From positions 1 to 20,951 of IMG/VR virus record IMGVR_UViG_3300023180_000485: DNA of 20,951 nt; one strand, written 5' to 3'. Shown piece after piece: positions 6,387 through 13,319 of the stretch. Made by a program: the position numbers and the translations under genes. Origin of the DNA: a virus. The notes under the pieces are model-generated. The model was given only the letters and a program-made list of their open reading frames with translations. It was not told the DNA's origin and did not search any database. Position 1 is the stretch's first letter. Each line of letters opens with the position of its first letter.

Positions 6387-7373
6387 ATGGATTTTATTGA
6401 TGTTAAGTACATCAATTTGATTTCTTCTAGACTTCAAAAGTTTAAAAAAGTCAAGCAAGATCTCTACAATTTTAGGTGCCCTATTTGTGGTGACTCTAAA
6501 AAGAATAAGAATAAAACAAGAGGTTATCTTTATCGCATAAAGAATGACACTAATTTTAAGTGCCATAATTGTGGACTAACTCTGTCGTTTAATAATTTTT
6601 TAAAACAAATTGATATTGAGTGTCATAAGAAATATACTTTAGAAAAGTTTAAAGAAGGAAAGACTGGTAAGAATTTTCCAACAGAGCAACCAAAATTCAA
6701 TTTCGAAAAACCAAAATTTTTCACTTCAGAAGAAAAGTCTAAAGTTATAAATCTTCCAAAAGCTTCAGAGAATGAAGTAGCAAAAAAGTATTTGGAAAGT
6801 AGAAAACTAAATTCAGATAAATTTTATTATGCGCCCAAATTTAAAACTTGGGTAAATACGTTGAAAAAAGTTTTTGATGATGTAAGATATGATGAACCTA
6901 GGATAATTATTCCTATTTTTTATAAGAAAAAACTTATTGGGATTCAAGGAAGATCTCTTGGTCCAAGTAAGGTTAAATATATCACCATCATGTTAGATGA
7001 GGAGGCACCGAAAATTTATGGACTTGATTCAATCAATGAGAAACTACCAGTCTACGTGGTCGAAGGACCCTTTGACAGCACTTTTGTCAACAATTGTGTG
7101 GCTTTGTGTGGCAGCGACGGTAACTTGGACTGTCTTGAGGGAAGCGACGTTATTTATATTTACGATAATGAGCCCCGCAATAAAGAGATTGTCCGGAGAA
7201 TTGGGAATACTATTGATAGAGGTTGCAAAGTCGTCATCTGGCCAAACGGAGTAACTCAAAAGGATATTAATGACATGGTTGTGTCTGGACTTGATGTCAC
7301 TAATGTGATAGAATCTAATATCTATTGTGGATTAGAAGCAAAACTTAAATTTACTAATTGGAAAAAGGTATGA
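6387..7373 (+). CDS. 61: DNA primase, T4 gp61-like
   Basis: Start chosen at ATG 6387 (MDFIDVKYINLISSRL), giving 328 residues; a TTG six bases upstream also keeps the frame open but is less likely. An N-terminal zinc ribbon is complete: Cys31, Cys34, Cys59, Cys62. Residues 110-150 link to a TOPRIM fold with the invariant EGPFD at 226-230 and the metal-binding acidic cluster DNE at 260-262. In T4, gp61 makes RNA primers for lagging-strand synthesis together with the gp41 helicase. It overlaps nrdA by an ATGA. The TOPRIM part (about 7040-7250) has more G+C and C-ending codons than the N-terminal half, unlike the rest of the gene. Confidence 0.93.
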   Translation: MDFIDVKYINLISSRLQKFKKVKQDLYNFRCPICGDSKKNKNKTRGYLYRIKNDTNFKCHNCGLTLSFNNFLKQIDIECHKKYTLEKFKEGKTGKNFPTEQPKFNFEKPKFFTSEEKSKVINLPKASENEVAKKYLESRKLNSDKFYYAPKFKTWVNTLKKVFDDVRYDEPRIIIPIFYKKKLIGIQGRSLGPSKVKYITIMLDEEAPKIYGLDSINEKLPVYVVEGPFDSTFVNNCVALCGSDGNLDCLEGSDVIYIYDNEPRNKEIVRRIGNTIDRGCKVVIWPNGVTQKDINDMVVSGLDVTNVIESNIYCGLEAKLKFTNWKKV

Positions 7374-9670
7374 GTAACGGAACAAAAGTAGTAAAAAGGA
7401 ATGGTCGCATAGAACTTTTAGACCTTGACAAAATGCATCTAATGGTCGAAGAAGCATGTAAAGGTCTTGCCGGAGTTTCTGCCAGTCAAGTTGAAATGAC
7501 ATCTGGAATTCAATTTTATGATGGTATTTCGACAAAGGAAATTCAAGAAATTCTAATTCGCAGCGCCAGTGATTTGATTGATTTGGAGCATCCAAATTAT
7601 CAGTATGTTGCAGCAAGACTACTTCTATTTTCTATTCGAAAGGATTTGTATGGAAAGCAAAGAAGTCTTCCTGACTTAGAAACTCAAATCATAAATTGCG
7701 TTAATGGTGAAATTTATGATTCTGAAATCTTTACAAAATATTCTAAGGAAGAAATTTCTAAGGTAAATACTTTTATTGACCATGAACGGGATTTACTCTT
7801 TACATATGCTGGATTACGTCAAGTAGTTGACAAATATCTTGTTCAGGATAGGAGTAGTGGAAAAGTATATGAAACTCCTCAGTTCATGTACATGATGATT
7901 GCTCTGACAATCTTTGCAGAGTATCCAAAAGAAACGAGGCTCAATTATGTCAAACGATACTACGACGCAATCTCAAAGCACAAAATCAACATCCCCACTC
8001 CCATCATGGCAGGAGTGCGAACACCACTGCGACAATTTGCTAGTTGTGTTCTTGTTGATGTTGATGACTCCCTCGATTCTATCTTTAGCTCTGATATGGC
8101 TATTGGCAGATACGTTGCACAAAGGGCGGGAATCGGTATCAATGCAGGTAGAATCCGTGGCATCAACGCTAAAATTAGAGGCGGTGAAGTCCAGCACACT
8201 GGCGTTGTACCGTTTCTCAAAAAGTTTGAAGCAACTGTCCGTTGCTGTACGCAAAATGGCATACGAGGCGGAAGCGCAACAGTCCACTTCCCAATCTGGC
8301 ACCAAGAAATAGAAGATATTATTGTTCTGAAGAATAATAAAGGAACTGAAGATAATCGTGTTCGTAAACTAGACTACTCAATTCAATTCAGCAAACTTTT
8401 CTATGAACGTTTCATTCAAGACAGAGAAATTTCTCTCTTCAGTCCACACGACGTTCCAGGTTTGTATGATGCTTTTGGTACTGATAGATTTGACAGCATG
8501 TATGAGTCTTATGAACGAGATCAATCTATTCCAAGAAAGACTGTTAGGGCTCAAGAACTCATTCTGGATATTCTAAAAGAACGTGCTGAAACTGGTCGTA
8601 TTTACATCATGAATATTGACCATTCCAATTCTCACTCTTCCTTCAAGGATAAAGTTGAGATGAGCAATCTTTGTCAGGAAATTACTTTACCAACATATCC
8701 AATTAATCACATTGATGATGAAGTTGGGGAGATTGCACTTTGCATTCTTTCTGCAGTAAATGTTGGAAAAATTAAGTCAGATGAAGAACTTGGAGAACTT
8801 TGTGAACTTTCTGTCCGTGGACTAGAAGAACTCATCGACTATCAGAAGTATCCTGTAAGGGCAGCAGAACGCGCTACAAGGGCACGTAGGTCCCTTGGAG
8901 TAGGTTTTATTGGTCTGGCACACTATTTGGCAAAACTTGGATTTAATTATGATTCTCAAGAAGCCTGGGATGCAGTTCATGGTCTTTCAGAATCTTTCCA
9001 ATACTATCTTCTAAAGGCATCTAATCAGATTGCTAAGGAAAAGGGTCATTGCTCAGATTTTGGTCGCACTAAGTATGCTGATGGTATTCTCCCAATTGAT
9101 ACATACAAAAAGGATGTAGACGAAATTTCAAGTATTGAGTTGCAACATGATTGGGAAAGTCTTAGAGCATCTATCTTGGAGCACGGACTCCGACACAGTA
9201 CATTGTCCGCACAGATGCCATCGGAGAGCAGTTCCGTTGTGTCAAACGCAACAAATGGAATCGAACCACCAAGAGATTATTTGTCCATTAAAAAATCGAA
9301 GAAAGGGCCTCTTAAGCAGATTGTTCCCCAGTATCAATCTCTAAAGAATAATTACACACTTCTTTGGGACATGAAATCTAATCGTGGTTACATCAATATT
9401 GTATCCGTGATGCAAAAGTTCTTTGACCAAGCAATTAGTGGCAACTGGAGTTATAATCCAGAAAACTATCCAGGAAAAGAAATTCCTATTTCTGTTTGGG
9501 CACAAGATCTTCTCACAACTTACAAATATGGTTGGAAGACAAGCTACTACCAAAACACTTATGATGGTAAAAAGGATGATGAAGACTTTGAAGAAAAGTC
9601 TGAACTTCAAAGTATCCTAAATGATATTGAGACTTCTGAAGAGGAAGAATGTGAATCATGTAAAATTTAA
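7370..9670 (+). CDS. nrdA: Ribonucleoside-diphosphate reductase class Ia, alpha subunit
   Basis: The start at ATG 7370 overlaps the primase stop (ATGA) and has AAAGG at 7364-7368; it gives 766 residues, normal for NrdA. An N-terminal ATP-cone-like segment is present (KVVKRNGRIELLDL). Catalytic residues are intact: Cys226 (FASCVLV), NLCQE with Asn433, Cys435 and Glu437, and Cys458 (LCILSAVN). The QMPSESSS phosphate-binding loop, the tandem tyrosines of YYQNT and the C-terminal redox pair in ECESCKI are also present. It reduces NDPs to dNDPs using the NrdB radical and feeds phage DNA synthesis. Parts at about 7930-8300 and 9180-9260 have different base and codon use from the rest. Confidence 0.97.
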   Translation: MSNGTKVVKRNGRIELLDLDKMHLMVEEACKGLAGVSASQVEMTSGIQFYDGISTKEIQEILIRSASDLIDLEHPNYQYVAARLLLFSIRKDLYGKQRSLPDLETQIINCVNGEIYDSEIFTKYSKEEISKVNTFIDHERDLLFTYAGLRQVVDKYLVQDRSSGKVYETPQFMYMMIALTIFAEYPKETRLNYVKRYYDAISKHKINIPTPIMAGVRTPLRQFASCVLVDVDDSLDSIFSSDMAIGRYVAQRAGIGINAGRIRGINAKIRGGEVQHTGVVPFLKKFEATVRCCTQNGIRGGSATVHFPIWHQEIEDIIVLKNNKGTEDNRVRKLDYSIQFSKLFYERFIQDREISLFSPHDVPGLYDAFGTDRFDSMYESYERDQSIPRKTVRAQELILDILKERAETGRIYIMNIDHSNSHSSFKDKVEMSNLCQEITLPTYPINHIDDEVGEIALCILSAVNVGKIKSDEELGELCELSVRGLEELIDYQKYPVRAAERATRARRSLGVGFIGLAHYLAKLGFNYDSQEAWDAVHGLSESFQYYLLKASNQIAKEKGHCSDFGRTKYADGILPIDTYKKDVDEISSIELQHDWESLRASILEHGLRHSTLSAQMPSESSSVVSNATNGIEPPRDYLSIKKSKKGPLKQIVPQYQSLKNNYTLLWDMKSNRGYINIVSVMQKFFDQAISGNWSYNPENYPGKEIPISVWAQDLLTTYKYGWKTSYYQNTYDGKKDDEDFEEKSELQSILNDIETSEEEECESCKI

Positions 9671-9709
9671 TTAAAATTGTTATTGATTAAACAAAATAGA
9701 GGTAAACGA

Positions 9710-10894
9710 ATGCAATACGATTTTCTGACAACCAAAGAACAAAAGTCCACTAGTATTGAAGGAATGACCGTTTTTAATACGGAACAAGTAAATACTAAGA
9801 AACAACCAATGTTCTTTGGTAAACCTTTGGGTGTTCAGAGATACGATTCCTATAAGTATCCAGTTTTTGATAAACTTACAACTCAACAACTTGGATACTT
9901 TTGGAGACCAGAAGAAGTTTCACTACAAAAAGACCGTGGAGATTATCAAACACTTCGCCCAGAACAAAAGCATATCTATACCTCTAACCTCAAATACCAG
10001 ATTATGCTTGACTCCATTCAAGGGCGTGGTCCTGGGATGGCTTTTATTCCTTACTGCAGCCTACCTGAACTAGAAGCATGTATGGAAGTATGGGGATTTA
10101 TGGAAATGATTCATAGTCGCTCATACACATATATTATTAAAAATGTTTATTCGGACCCTTCAGAAATCTTTGATAAGATTGTTACTGATGAGCGGATTCT
10201 TGAGCGTGCAGAAAGTGTAACAGAATCATATAATGATTTTATTCATCATGCTCAACTTTGGGGAACAGGAAACATGTGGAGGGAAGATTTTAGAAGTTCC
10301 CCATCATCCCAATGGGAAATGAAGGACCTGAAGAGAAAACTATATCGTGCAATTGCGAATGTGAATGTTCTTGAAGGAATTCGTTTTTATGTTTCTTTTG
10401 CATGTAGCTTTGCTTTTGGTGAACTAAAACTTATGGAAGGTTCTGCCAAGATTATTTCTCTCATTGCTCGTGACGAAAATCAGCATCTTGCAATCACTCA
10501 AAATATTCTTAATAAATGGAAGAATGGGGATGATCCGGAGATGAAGCAAATTATGAAGGAGGAAGAAGAATGGACCTATAAAATGTTTGAACGTGCTGTC
10601 AATGAAGAAAAAAAGTGGGCAGATTATCTCTTTAAAGATGGTTCTATGATTGGATTAAATGACAAACTATTGCAGCAGTATGTTGAATGGGTTGCTAATC
10701 GTAGAATGAAGTCAATTGGTCTAAAACCAATGTATGATATTTCTGCCAAGAACAATCCTCTTCCATGGACTCAACATTGGATTTCATCTAAAGGATTGCA
10801 AGTAGCACCTCAAGAAACTGAAAATGAATCTTATCTCGTAGGGAGCATTAAGCAAGATGTCCAAGGAAACACATTCTCAGGATTTCAACTCTGA
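9710..10894 (+). CDS. nrdB: Ribonucleoside-diphosphate reductase class Ia, beta subunit
   Basis: The start is ATG 9710 because AGAGGT lies seven bases upstream; a TTG at 9677 is in frame but has no such signal. The 394-residue protein keeps all di-iron ligands and the radical tyrosine: Asp101, Glu132, His135, Glu221, Glu255, His258 and Tyr139 (in EMIHSRSY). It provides the stable tyrosyl radical for NrdA, 39 nt upstream. In many T4-like phages a glutaredoxin (nrdC) or thioredoxin gene is near; none is seen in this window. The last 38 nt overlap the next small ORF. There is no intron or homing endonuclease inside nrdB, unlike T4. Confidence 0.97.
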   Translation: MQYDFLTTKEQKSTSIEGMTVFNTEQVNTKKQPMFFGKPLGVQRYDSYKYPVFDKLTTQQLGYFWRPEEVSLQKDRGDYQTLRPEQKHIYTSNLKYQIMLDSIQGRGPGMAFIPYCSLPELEACMEVWGFMEMIHSRSYTYIIKNVYSDPSEIFDKIVTDERILERAESVTESYNDFIHHAQLWGTGNMWREDFRSSPSSQWEMKDLKRKLYRAIANVNVLEGIRFYVSFACSFAFGELKLMEGSAKIISLIARDENQHLAITQNILNKWKNGDDPEMKQIMKEEEEWTYKMFERAVNEEKKWADYLFKDGSMIGLNDKLLQQYVEWVANRRMKSIGLKPMYDISAKNNPLPWTQHWISSKGLQVAPQETENESYLVGSIKQDVQGNTFSGFQL

Positions 10895-11063
10895 GCAGTT
10901 TAAAAAAATCTGGGAGGAAATGGATAAAATTGATCCATTAACTCCTGGACAACCTTCTGAAAGTGAATTGTGCATTGAAGCTTATATGAAAGCTGCTGAA
11001 CATGATTCTTATTTGTTTGGAGATTATGACTATTGTAAAGAATGGTTAGGTATTTGCACATAG
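10857..11063 (+). CDS. Small hypothetical protein overlapping nrdB
   Basis: The 68-residue frame starts inside the 3' end of nrdB (38-nt overlap) and encodes an acidic protein (EQFKKIWEEMDKIDPLTPG, ending in DYDYCKEWLGICT). An alternative start at ATG 10920, just outside nrdB, has GGGAGG at 10912-10917 but only two bases of spacing, and would give 47 residues. The C-terminal part has the codon pattern of neighbouring real genes. No domain is recognised. A 9-bp AT-rich hairpin follows the stop codon. Confidence 0.5.
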   Translation: MSKETHSQDFNSEQFKKIWEEMDKIDPLTPGQPSESELCIEAYMKAAEHDSYLFGDYDYCKEWLGICT

Positions 11064-11088
11064 ATAAAGGTGAATTCTTTTATCTTTT
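11062..11088 (+). terminator. Weak terminator-like hairpin
   Basis: AGATAAAGG (11062-11070) pairs with CTTTTATCT (11077-11085), nine pairs including one G-U, loop TGAATT, followed by TTT. The stem is AT-rich, so it would end transcription poorly; it may only be an attenuator at the end of the nrd genes. Confidence 0.35.
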
Positions 11089-11247
11089 ATGCCTAGGAAT
11101 CAAGTTAGTAAAGACGAATTGAAGGTTAAAGTTTTAAGTTTAAAAAACAAAGTGGATCAAGAACCAACAGTATGGCAGGGTGAGAAAAAACTCGCCCATA
11201 AATACTTAAACATGGTTCTTGATGCTCTTGATGAATATAGATATTGA
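11089..11247 (+). CDS. Small conserved phage protein, 52 residues
   Basis: The frame runs ATG to TGA: MPRNQVSKDELKVKVLSLKN, then an acidic linker and the ending ELAHKYL-like stretch (KLAHKYLNMVLDALDEYRY). It is all helical, with no Cys and no membrane segment. I recognise the start MPR plus an LK-rich helix and the HKYLN...LDEY end as a small family conserved in T4-like cyanophages; function unknown. It overlaps the start of the broken nuclease gene by 17 nt, the usual arrangement for coupled genes, which supports both starts. Confidence 0.65.
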   Translation: MPRNQVSKDELKVKVLSLKNKVDQEPTVWQGEKKLAHKYLNMVLDALDEYRY

Positions 11248-11347
11248 CTATGAAAATCCTTGGATGTATAATGAAGTGCCTTTTACCAGCAATGATATTG
11301 GGGACTACTTTGGGTTTGTTTATCTCATTACCAATCAGTCACAATAA
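11231..11347 (+). pseudogene. N-terminal fragment of a GIY-YIG nuclease gene (SegE-like)
   Basis: The ORF has 38 codons. MNIDIDYENPWMYNEVPF and then GDYFGFVYLITN match the start of SegE-type GIY-YIG nucleases, with GFVY as the GIY half of the active site. After LITN the homology ends and three unrelated codons lead to TAA at 11345-11347. The YIG half, catalytic Arg and the rest are absent. The matching C-terminal part is found at 12368-12634 on the same strand. Bases 11312-11336 match, inverted, 22 of 25 positions of the antisense endonuclease gene at 11993-12017. Confidence 0.8.
11312..11336 (+). repeat. Inverted 25-bp similarity between nuclease fragment and antisense endonuclease
   Basis: The sequence here and the reverse complement of 11993-12017 agree at 22 of 25 bases and code for the same residues (GFVYLITN) in two related genes. 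The similarity touches the point where the host gene is interrupted, so it may mark where recombination began or a site the endonuclease tolerates. Confidence 0.7.
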
Positions 11348-11366
11348 TCCAAAAACTATAATAGAA

Positions 11367-12071
11367 CTAATTAACAATAAAGATTAGTCCCTCCTTTAAT
11401 TGTTTCTTATATTTTTGGTATCCTATTTTCTTTTCTTTTAAGTAAGATACAACACTTTCCCAAGTATTTTCTCCATCACTCACTCTTACATTTTTTGATG
11501 TTGTGAGTGCTTTTTTATGCCCTTCAGTAAGCTTTGTTCCATACCTAGGATTTCCTTCACCAGAGTACATCTTACTAAACTTCTCACGGACTTCTGGTTT
11601 ATACATTGGATTGTATGATTTATCTTTCATCTTTTCACTTCTCATATCGCAGAACTTATCGTTTCTCATAACGACTTCATAAATTCCTGCCCTTTCACTT
11701 ACAAAAAATCTTCCTTCAATATTTGTATTATAATAATCGTCAGTCATTAGAACATCTCTTTTAAATTGTTCCATAGTTTCATAATAAGACATTGATTTTT
11801 TGTGAGGACATAGGTAGAGTATTTCTCTCAAAAACTTATCTTCACCAAGAAGTTTTACATCTTCATTTAATTCATCACAAGATCCAAAATATTTTTTCCA
11901 ATCACTTTCTTTTGTTTTTCTTCTACCAGTCTTTTTATCTTTTCTCCTTGTCCAAAAAGATTTTTTACCAACATATTTTCTATCATTTGTTAGATTTGTT
12001 ATGAGATAAACAAATCCTTCAATTCCTTTAGGAGCCTCTATGAATTCGTTTTCGTTATATCTCCAAGACAT
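11367..12071 (-). CDS. GIY-YIG homing endonuclease with NUMOD3-like repeats
   Basis: This is the only convincing minus-strand gene. Start chosen at the ATG at 12071 (MSWRYNENEF), 234 residues; an ATG at 12089 is only five bases from its late promoter. Residues 19-43 hold the GIY-YIG core: GFVYLITN, KYVGKKSFW and Arg42/43. WKKYFGS (58-64), LREIL and YNTNIEGRF (114-122) follow the SegE-type pattern. Two NUMOD3-like DNA-binding repeats follow (about 146-165, NPMY; 173-192, GNPRYGTKLTEGHKKAL), then a basic helical end. It should cut a specific DNA site and spread by repair. It lies antisense between the two halves of a related nuclease gene. Confidence 0.88.
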   Translation of the reverse strand: MSWRYNENEFIEAPKGIEGFVYLITNLTNDRKYVGKKSFWTRRKDKKTGRRKTKESDWKKYFGSCDELNEDVKLLGEDKFLREILYLCPHKKSMSYYETMEQFKRDVLMTDDYYNTNIEGRFFVSERAGIYEVVMRNDKFCDMRSEKMKDKSYNPMYKPEVREKFSKMYSGEGNPRYGTKLTEGHKKALTTSKNVRVSDGENTWESVVSYLKEKKIGYQKYKKQLKEGLIFIVN

Positions 12072-12094
12072 AAAAATACTTTCTACCATAAAAA

Positions 12095-12102
12095 TATTTA
12101 TA
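12095..12102 (-). promoter_or_regulatory. T4-type late promoter for the homing endonuclease
   Basis: The minus strand reads a perfect TATAAATA here, 23 nt before the chosen ATG at 12071. T4 homing endonucleases are often under their own late promoter, which fits. Confidence 0.65.
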
Positions 12103-12137
12103 GTGAAAGTATTTTTGACTCATATCAATAACTTTAT

Positions 12138-12145
12138 TATAAATA
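12138..12145 (+). promoter_or_regulatory. T4-type late promoter, divergent from the endonuclease promoter
   Basis: A perfect TATAAATA on the + strand, 49 nt before the ATG at 12195. It stands back to back with the minus-strand TATAAATA, 35 nt apart, so the inserted block has outward transcription in both directions. Confidence 0.6.
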
Positions 12146-12194
12146 GTTTGACAGACTTTTGGAAAGAAGATAGTGAAAAACAAAACATTTACTT

Positions 12195-12374
12195 ATGAAG
12201 AAGACTAAGTTTCCATTTCAGCATATTGTTTTAGAAGACAAGAAAGAAGTCTGGGTTCTTTGTGATAGTGCTATTACTGCTATGGGGATTGGTTCTATTG
12301 TTAAACAGTTTTATCCTGGATATACTCCTCACATTGCTTCTAAAGATTATTTCTCAGAACTATCTAAACCTTGA
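12195..12374 (+). CDS. Small hypothetical protein, 59 residues
   Basis: The frame runs ATG to TGA: MKKTKFPFQHIVLEDKKEVW, then VLCDSAITAMGIGSIVKQFY and a short polar end. It is a compact mixed alpha/beta pattern with one Cys, and I do not recognise it. It is inside the block that separates the two nuclease fragments, just downstream of its own late promoter, and its TGA overlaps the first codons of the C-terminal nuclease fragment (12368). It may be cargo carried with the homing endonuclease, or an older resident gene. Confidence 0.55.
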   Translation: MKKTKFPFQHIVLEDKKEVWVLCDSAITAMGIGSIVKQFYPGYTPHIASKDYFSELSKP

Positions 12375-12634
12375 AAAATTACTATGAGCCTCTTTCGAAA
12401 CTTAAAGAAGAAATTGAACAATTGGGTAGACAAAATTTTAGTCGAACTATCCTATCATTACATAAAACAAAGGGCAAAACAAATTTCGAAGAAACCAGAC
12501 AACTCTTTGTCAACGGAGTCCTCACAGAAAGCCTTGACAACGGAGAACCAGCATTCTACAATAGTAACATCCTCAACAGATACTTCAGAAAAGATTACTA
12601 TGAATGCCCAAATTCATCCACTAGCTCAAGTTAA
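12368..12634 (+). pseudogene. C-terminal fragment of the GIY-YIG nuclease gene
   Basis: The frame is open from just after a TAA at 12365-12367 and reads KNYYEPLSKLKEEIEQLGRQ, then NFSRTILSLHKTKGKTN, and FYNSNILNRYFRKDYYE. It matches the part of SegE-type nucleases after the W-K-x-Y motif and aligns with residues 59-121 of the antisense endonuclease (KKYFG, LREIL, YNTNIEGRF). There is no ATG at its start. With the N-terminal fragment at 11231, about 32 codons of the original gene are missing. The 3' end overlaps the next gene's ATG at 12600, as it would in the intact gene. Codons here are often C-ending (GTC, AAC, CTC), unlike the neighbours. Confidence 0.8.
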
Positions 12635-12815
12635 AGAATGGTCTATTAATCGGATTCATAAACTTGCAGAAGGTGGAGTAGAATCTCAGTTTGATGCTGT
12701 GGCGATTGCTGAAGAGTTTGATGAGTGGATTAATGCTGAAGAAAATGGGGAAACATTAAAATATATTTGTTTGATGGACCCAGATTTTGGAGAACAGGAA
12801 ATCGATACCATTTGA
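12600..12815 (+). CDS. Hypothetical protein, 71 residues (possible longer form from 12384)
   Basis: From ATG 12600 the protein reads MNAQIHPLAQVKEWSINRIH and then an acidic helical part (FDAVAIAEEFDEWINAEENG). The frame is also open upstream to an ATG at 12384, which would give 143 residues, but the added 72 residues are the shifted frame of the nuclease fragment, so the short form is the likely ancestral gene. No Shine-Dalgarno is seen for either start. No domain is recognised. Its stop codon TGA lies in the -35 hexamer of the next promoter. Confidence 0.6.
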   Translation: MNAQIHPLAQVKEWSINRIHKLAEGGVESQFDAVAIAEEFDEWINAEENGETLKYICLMDPDFGEQEIDTI

Positions 12816-12840
12816 CAAGATAGAATTTTTCCTGTACAAT
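12812..12840 (+). promoter_or_regulatory. Sigma70-type early promoter in front of the tRNA block
   Basis: TTGACA at 12812-12817, a 17-nt spacer, and TACAAT at 12835-12840. This is a near-consensus host promoter; transcription should start near 12847, at the edge of the first 46-nt palindrome (12851), and run into tRNA-Tyr. The -35 contains the stop codon of the preceding gene. Confidence 0.8.
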
Positions 12841-12850
12841 GTAATTGATT

Positions 12851-12896
12851 GGTATTCATCCTGGAAAACTCTTGTTAGTTTTCAATACATAATACC
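12851..12896 (+). repeat. 46-nt nested palindrome element, copy 1
   Basis: Arms in order: GGTATT, 8 nt, AAAACT, loop CTTGTT, AGTTTT, 8 nt, AATACC. The outer pair (GGTATT/AATACC) and inner pair (AAAACT/AGTTTT) are both fully complementary, and both 8-nt internal loops start with CA. It lies between the promoter at 12812 and tRNA-Tyr, 10 nt before the tRNA. Four more copies with the same spacing occur downstream. Confidence 0.85.
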
Positions 12897-12906
12897 TAAA
12901 TTGGAT

Positions 12907-12988
12907 GGGTAGGTGTCCGAGTGGTTAATGGAGGCGGACTGTAAATCCGCTGGCTCTGCCTACGGGGGTTCAAATCCCTCCCTGCCCA
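12907..12988 (+). tRNA. tRNA-Tyr (GTA)
   Basis: Acceptor stem GGGTAGG/CCTGCCC, anticodon arm with loop CTGTAAA (anticodon GTA), long variable arm as in class II bacterial tyrosine tRNA, T-loop TTCAAAT, discriminator A. No CCA is encoded. Confidence 0.93.
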
Positions 12989-12990
12989 TT

Positions 12991-13021
12991 GACAATCTAC
13001 ACTTTATGTGTTATGATTGTC
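12991..13021 (+). other. Hairpin between tRNA-Tyr and tRNA-Arg
   Basis: GACAATC (12991-12997) pairs with GATTGTC (13015-13021), and inside it ACAC pairs with GTGT around a TTTAT loop. There is no T-run, so this is more likely a processing signal or spacer structure than a terminator. Confidence 0.55.
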
Positions 13022-13025
13022 TCAT

Positions 13026-13099
<74 letters not shown>

Positions 13100-13102
13100 C
13101 TT

Positions 13103-13308
13103 GGAACTTCGACGGAAGTTCCTTAGGGTGTGACAGAATAACCTTAGTGGTCAAGCACGAGGTAATGTATAGTACGACCGGCTGTGGTGGCCGCCATGTG
13201 ACTGGGAGACCAGAGACATGAGAATCCTTACCAAGGAGTCCGAAAGTTCTAGGAATTATTTCTTCTATCAGTGAGACCTTCCTAGTTGTGAGTATGATAG
13301 AAACTCAC
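13103..13308 (+). ncRNA. Candidate structured non-coding RNA between tRNA-Arg and tRNA-Gly
   Basis: This spacer of about 220 nt has no ORF and is richer in G+C than neighbouring spacers. Pairings seen: GGAACTTC/GAAGTTCC (13103-13110/13115-13122); GGTAA/TTACC (13161-13165/13228-13232); CGGC/GCCG (13179-13182/13190-13193); CATGT/ACATG (13195-13199/13216-13220) enclosing GA/AG and CTGG-GAGA-CCAG, a GNRA-closed hairpin. Further on, CTAGGAA/TTCCTAG (13249-13255/13279-13285) crosses TTCTATCA/TGATAGAA (13263-13270/13295-13302), a possible pseudoknot, with GTGAGT/ACTCAC (13288-13293/13303-13308) as an alternative. It would be co-transcribed with the tRNAs. It is not recognised as RNase P RNA, tmRNA or a known riboswitch. 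Confidence 0.55.
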
Positions 13309-13319
13309 CACCCAACCAT

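Noticed and set aside
7914-8312. A 132-residue + strand ORF and two minus-strand ORFs inside nrdA
   Set aside because: All overlap the conserved nrdA frame in a locally G+C-richer patch, where fewer stop codons are expected by chance.
11250-11387. A 45-residue ORF with a signal-peptide-like start (MKILGCIMKCLLPAMILG)
   Set aside because: It is the shifted frame of the N-terminal nuclease fragment, whose own frame matches a known family; no Shine-Dalgarno and no independent support.
11348-12367. Group I intron or intein as the reason for the split nuclease
   Set aside because: About 32 codons are missing between the halves, the endonuclease is antisense, another gene lies in the block, and I see no group I core or intein motifs; splicing would not restore the protein.
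13108-13115. TTCGACGG, which resembles the conserved 5' part of tmRNA
   Set aside because: It is simply the loop side of a short hairpin; there is no tag reading frame and no tRNA-like partner end.
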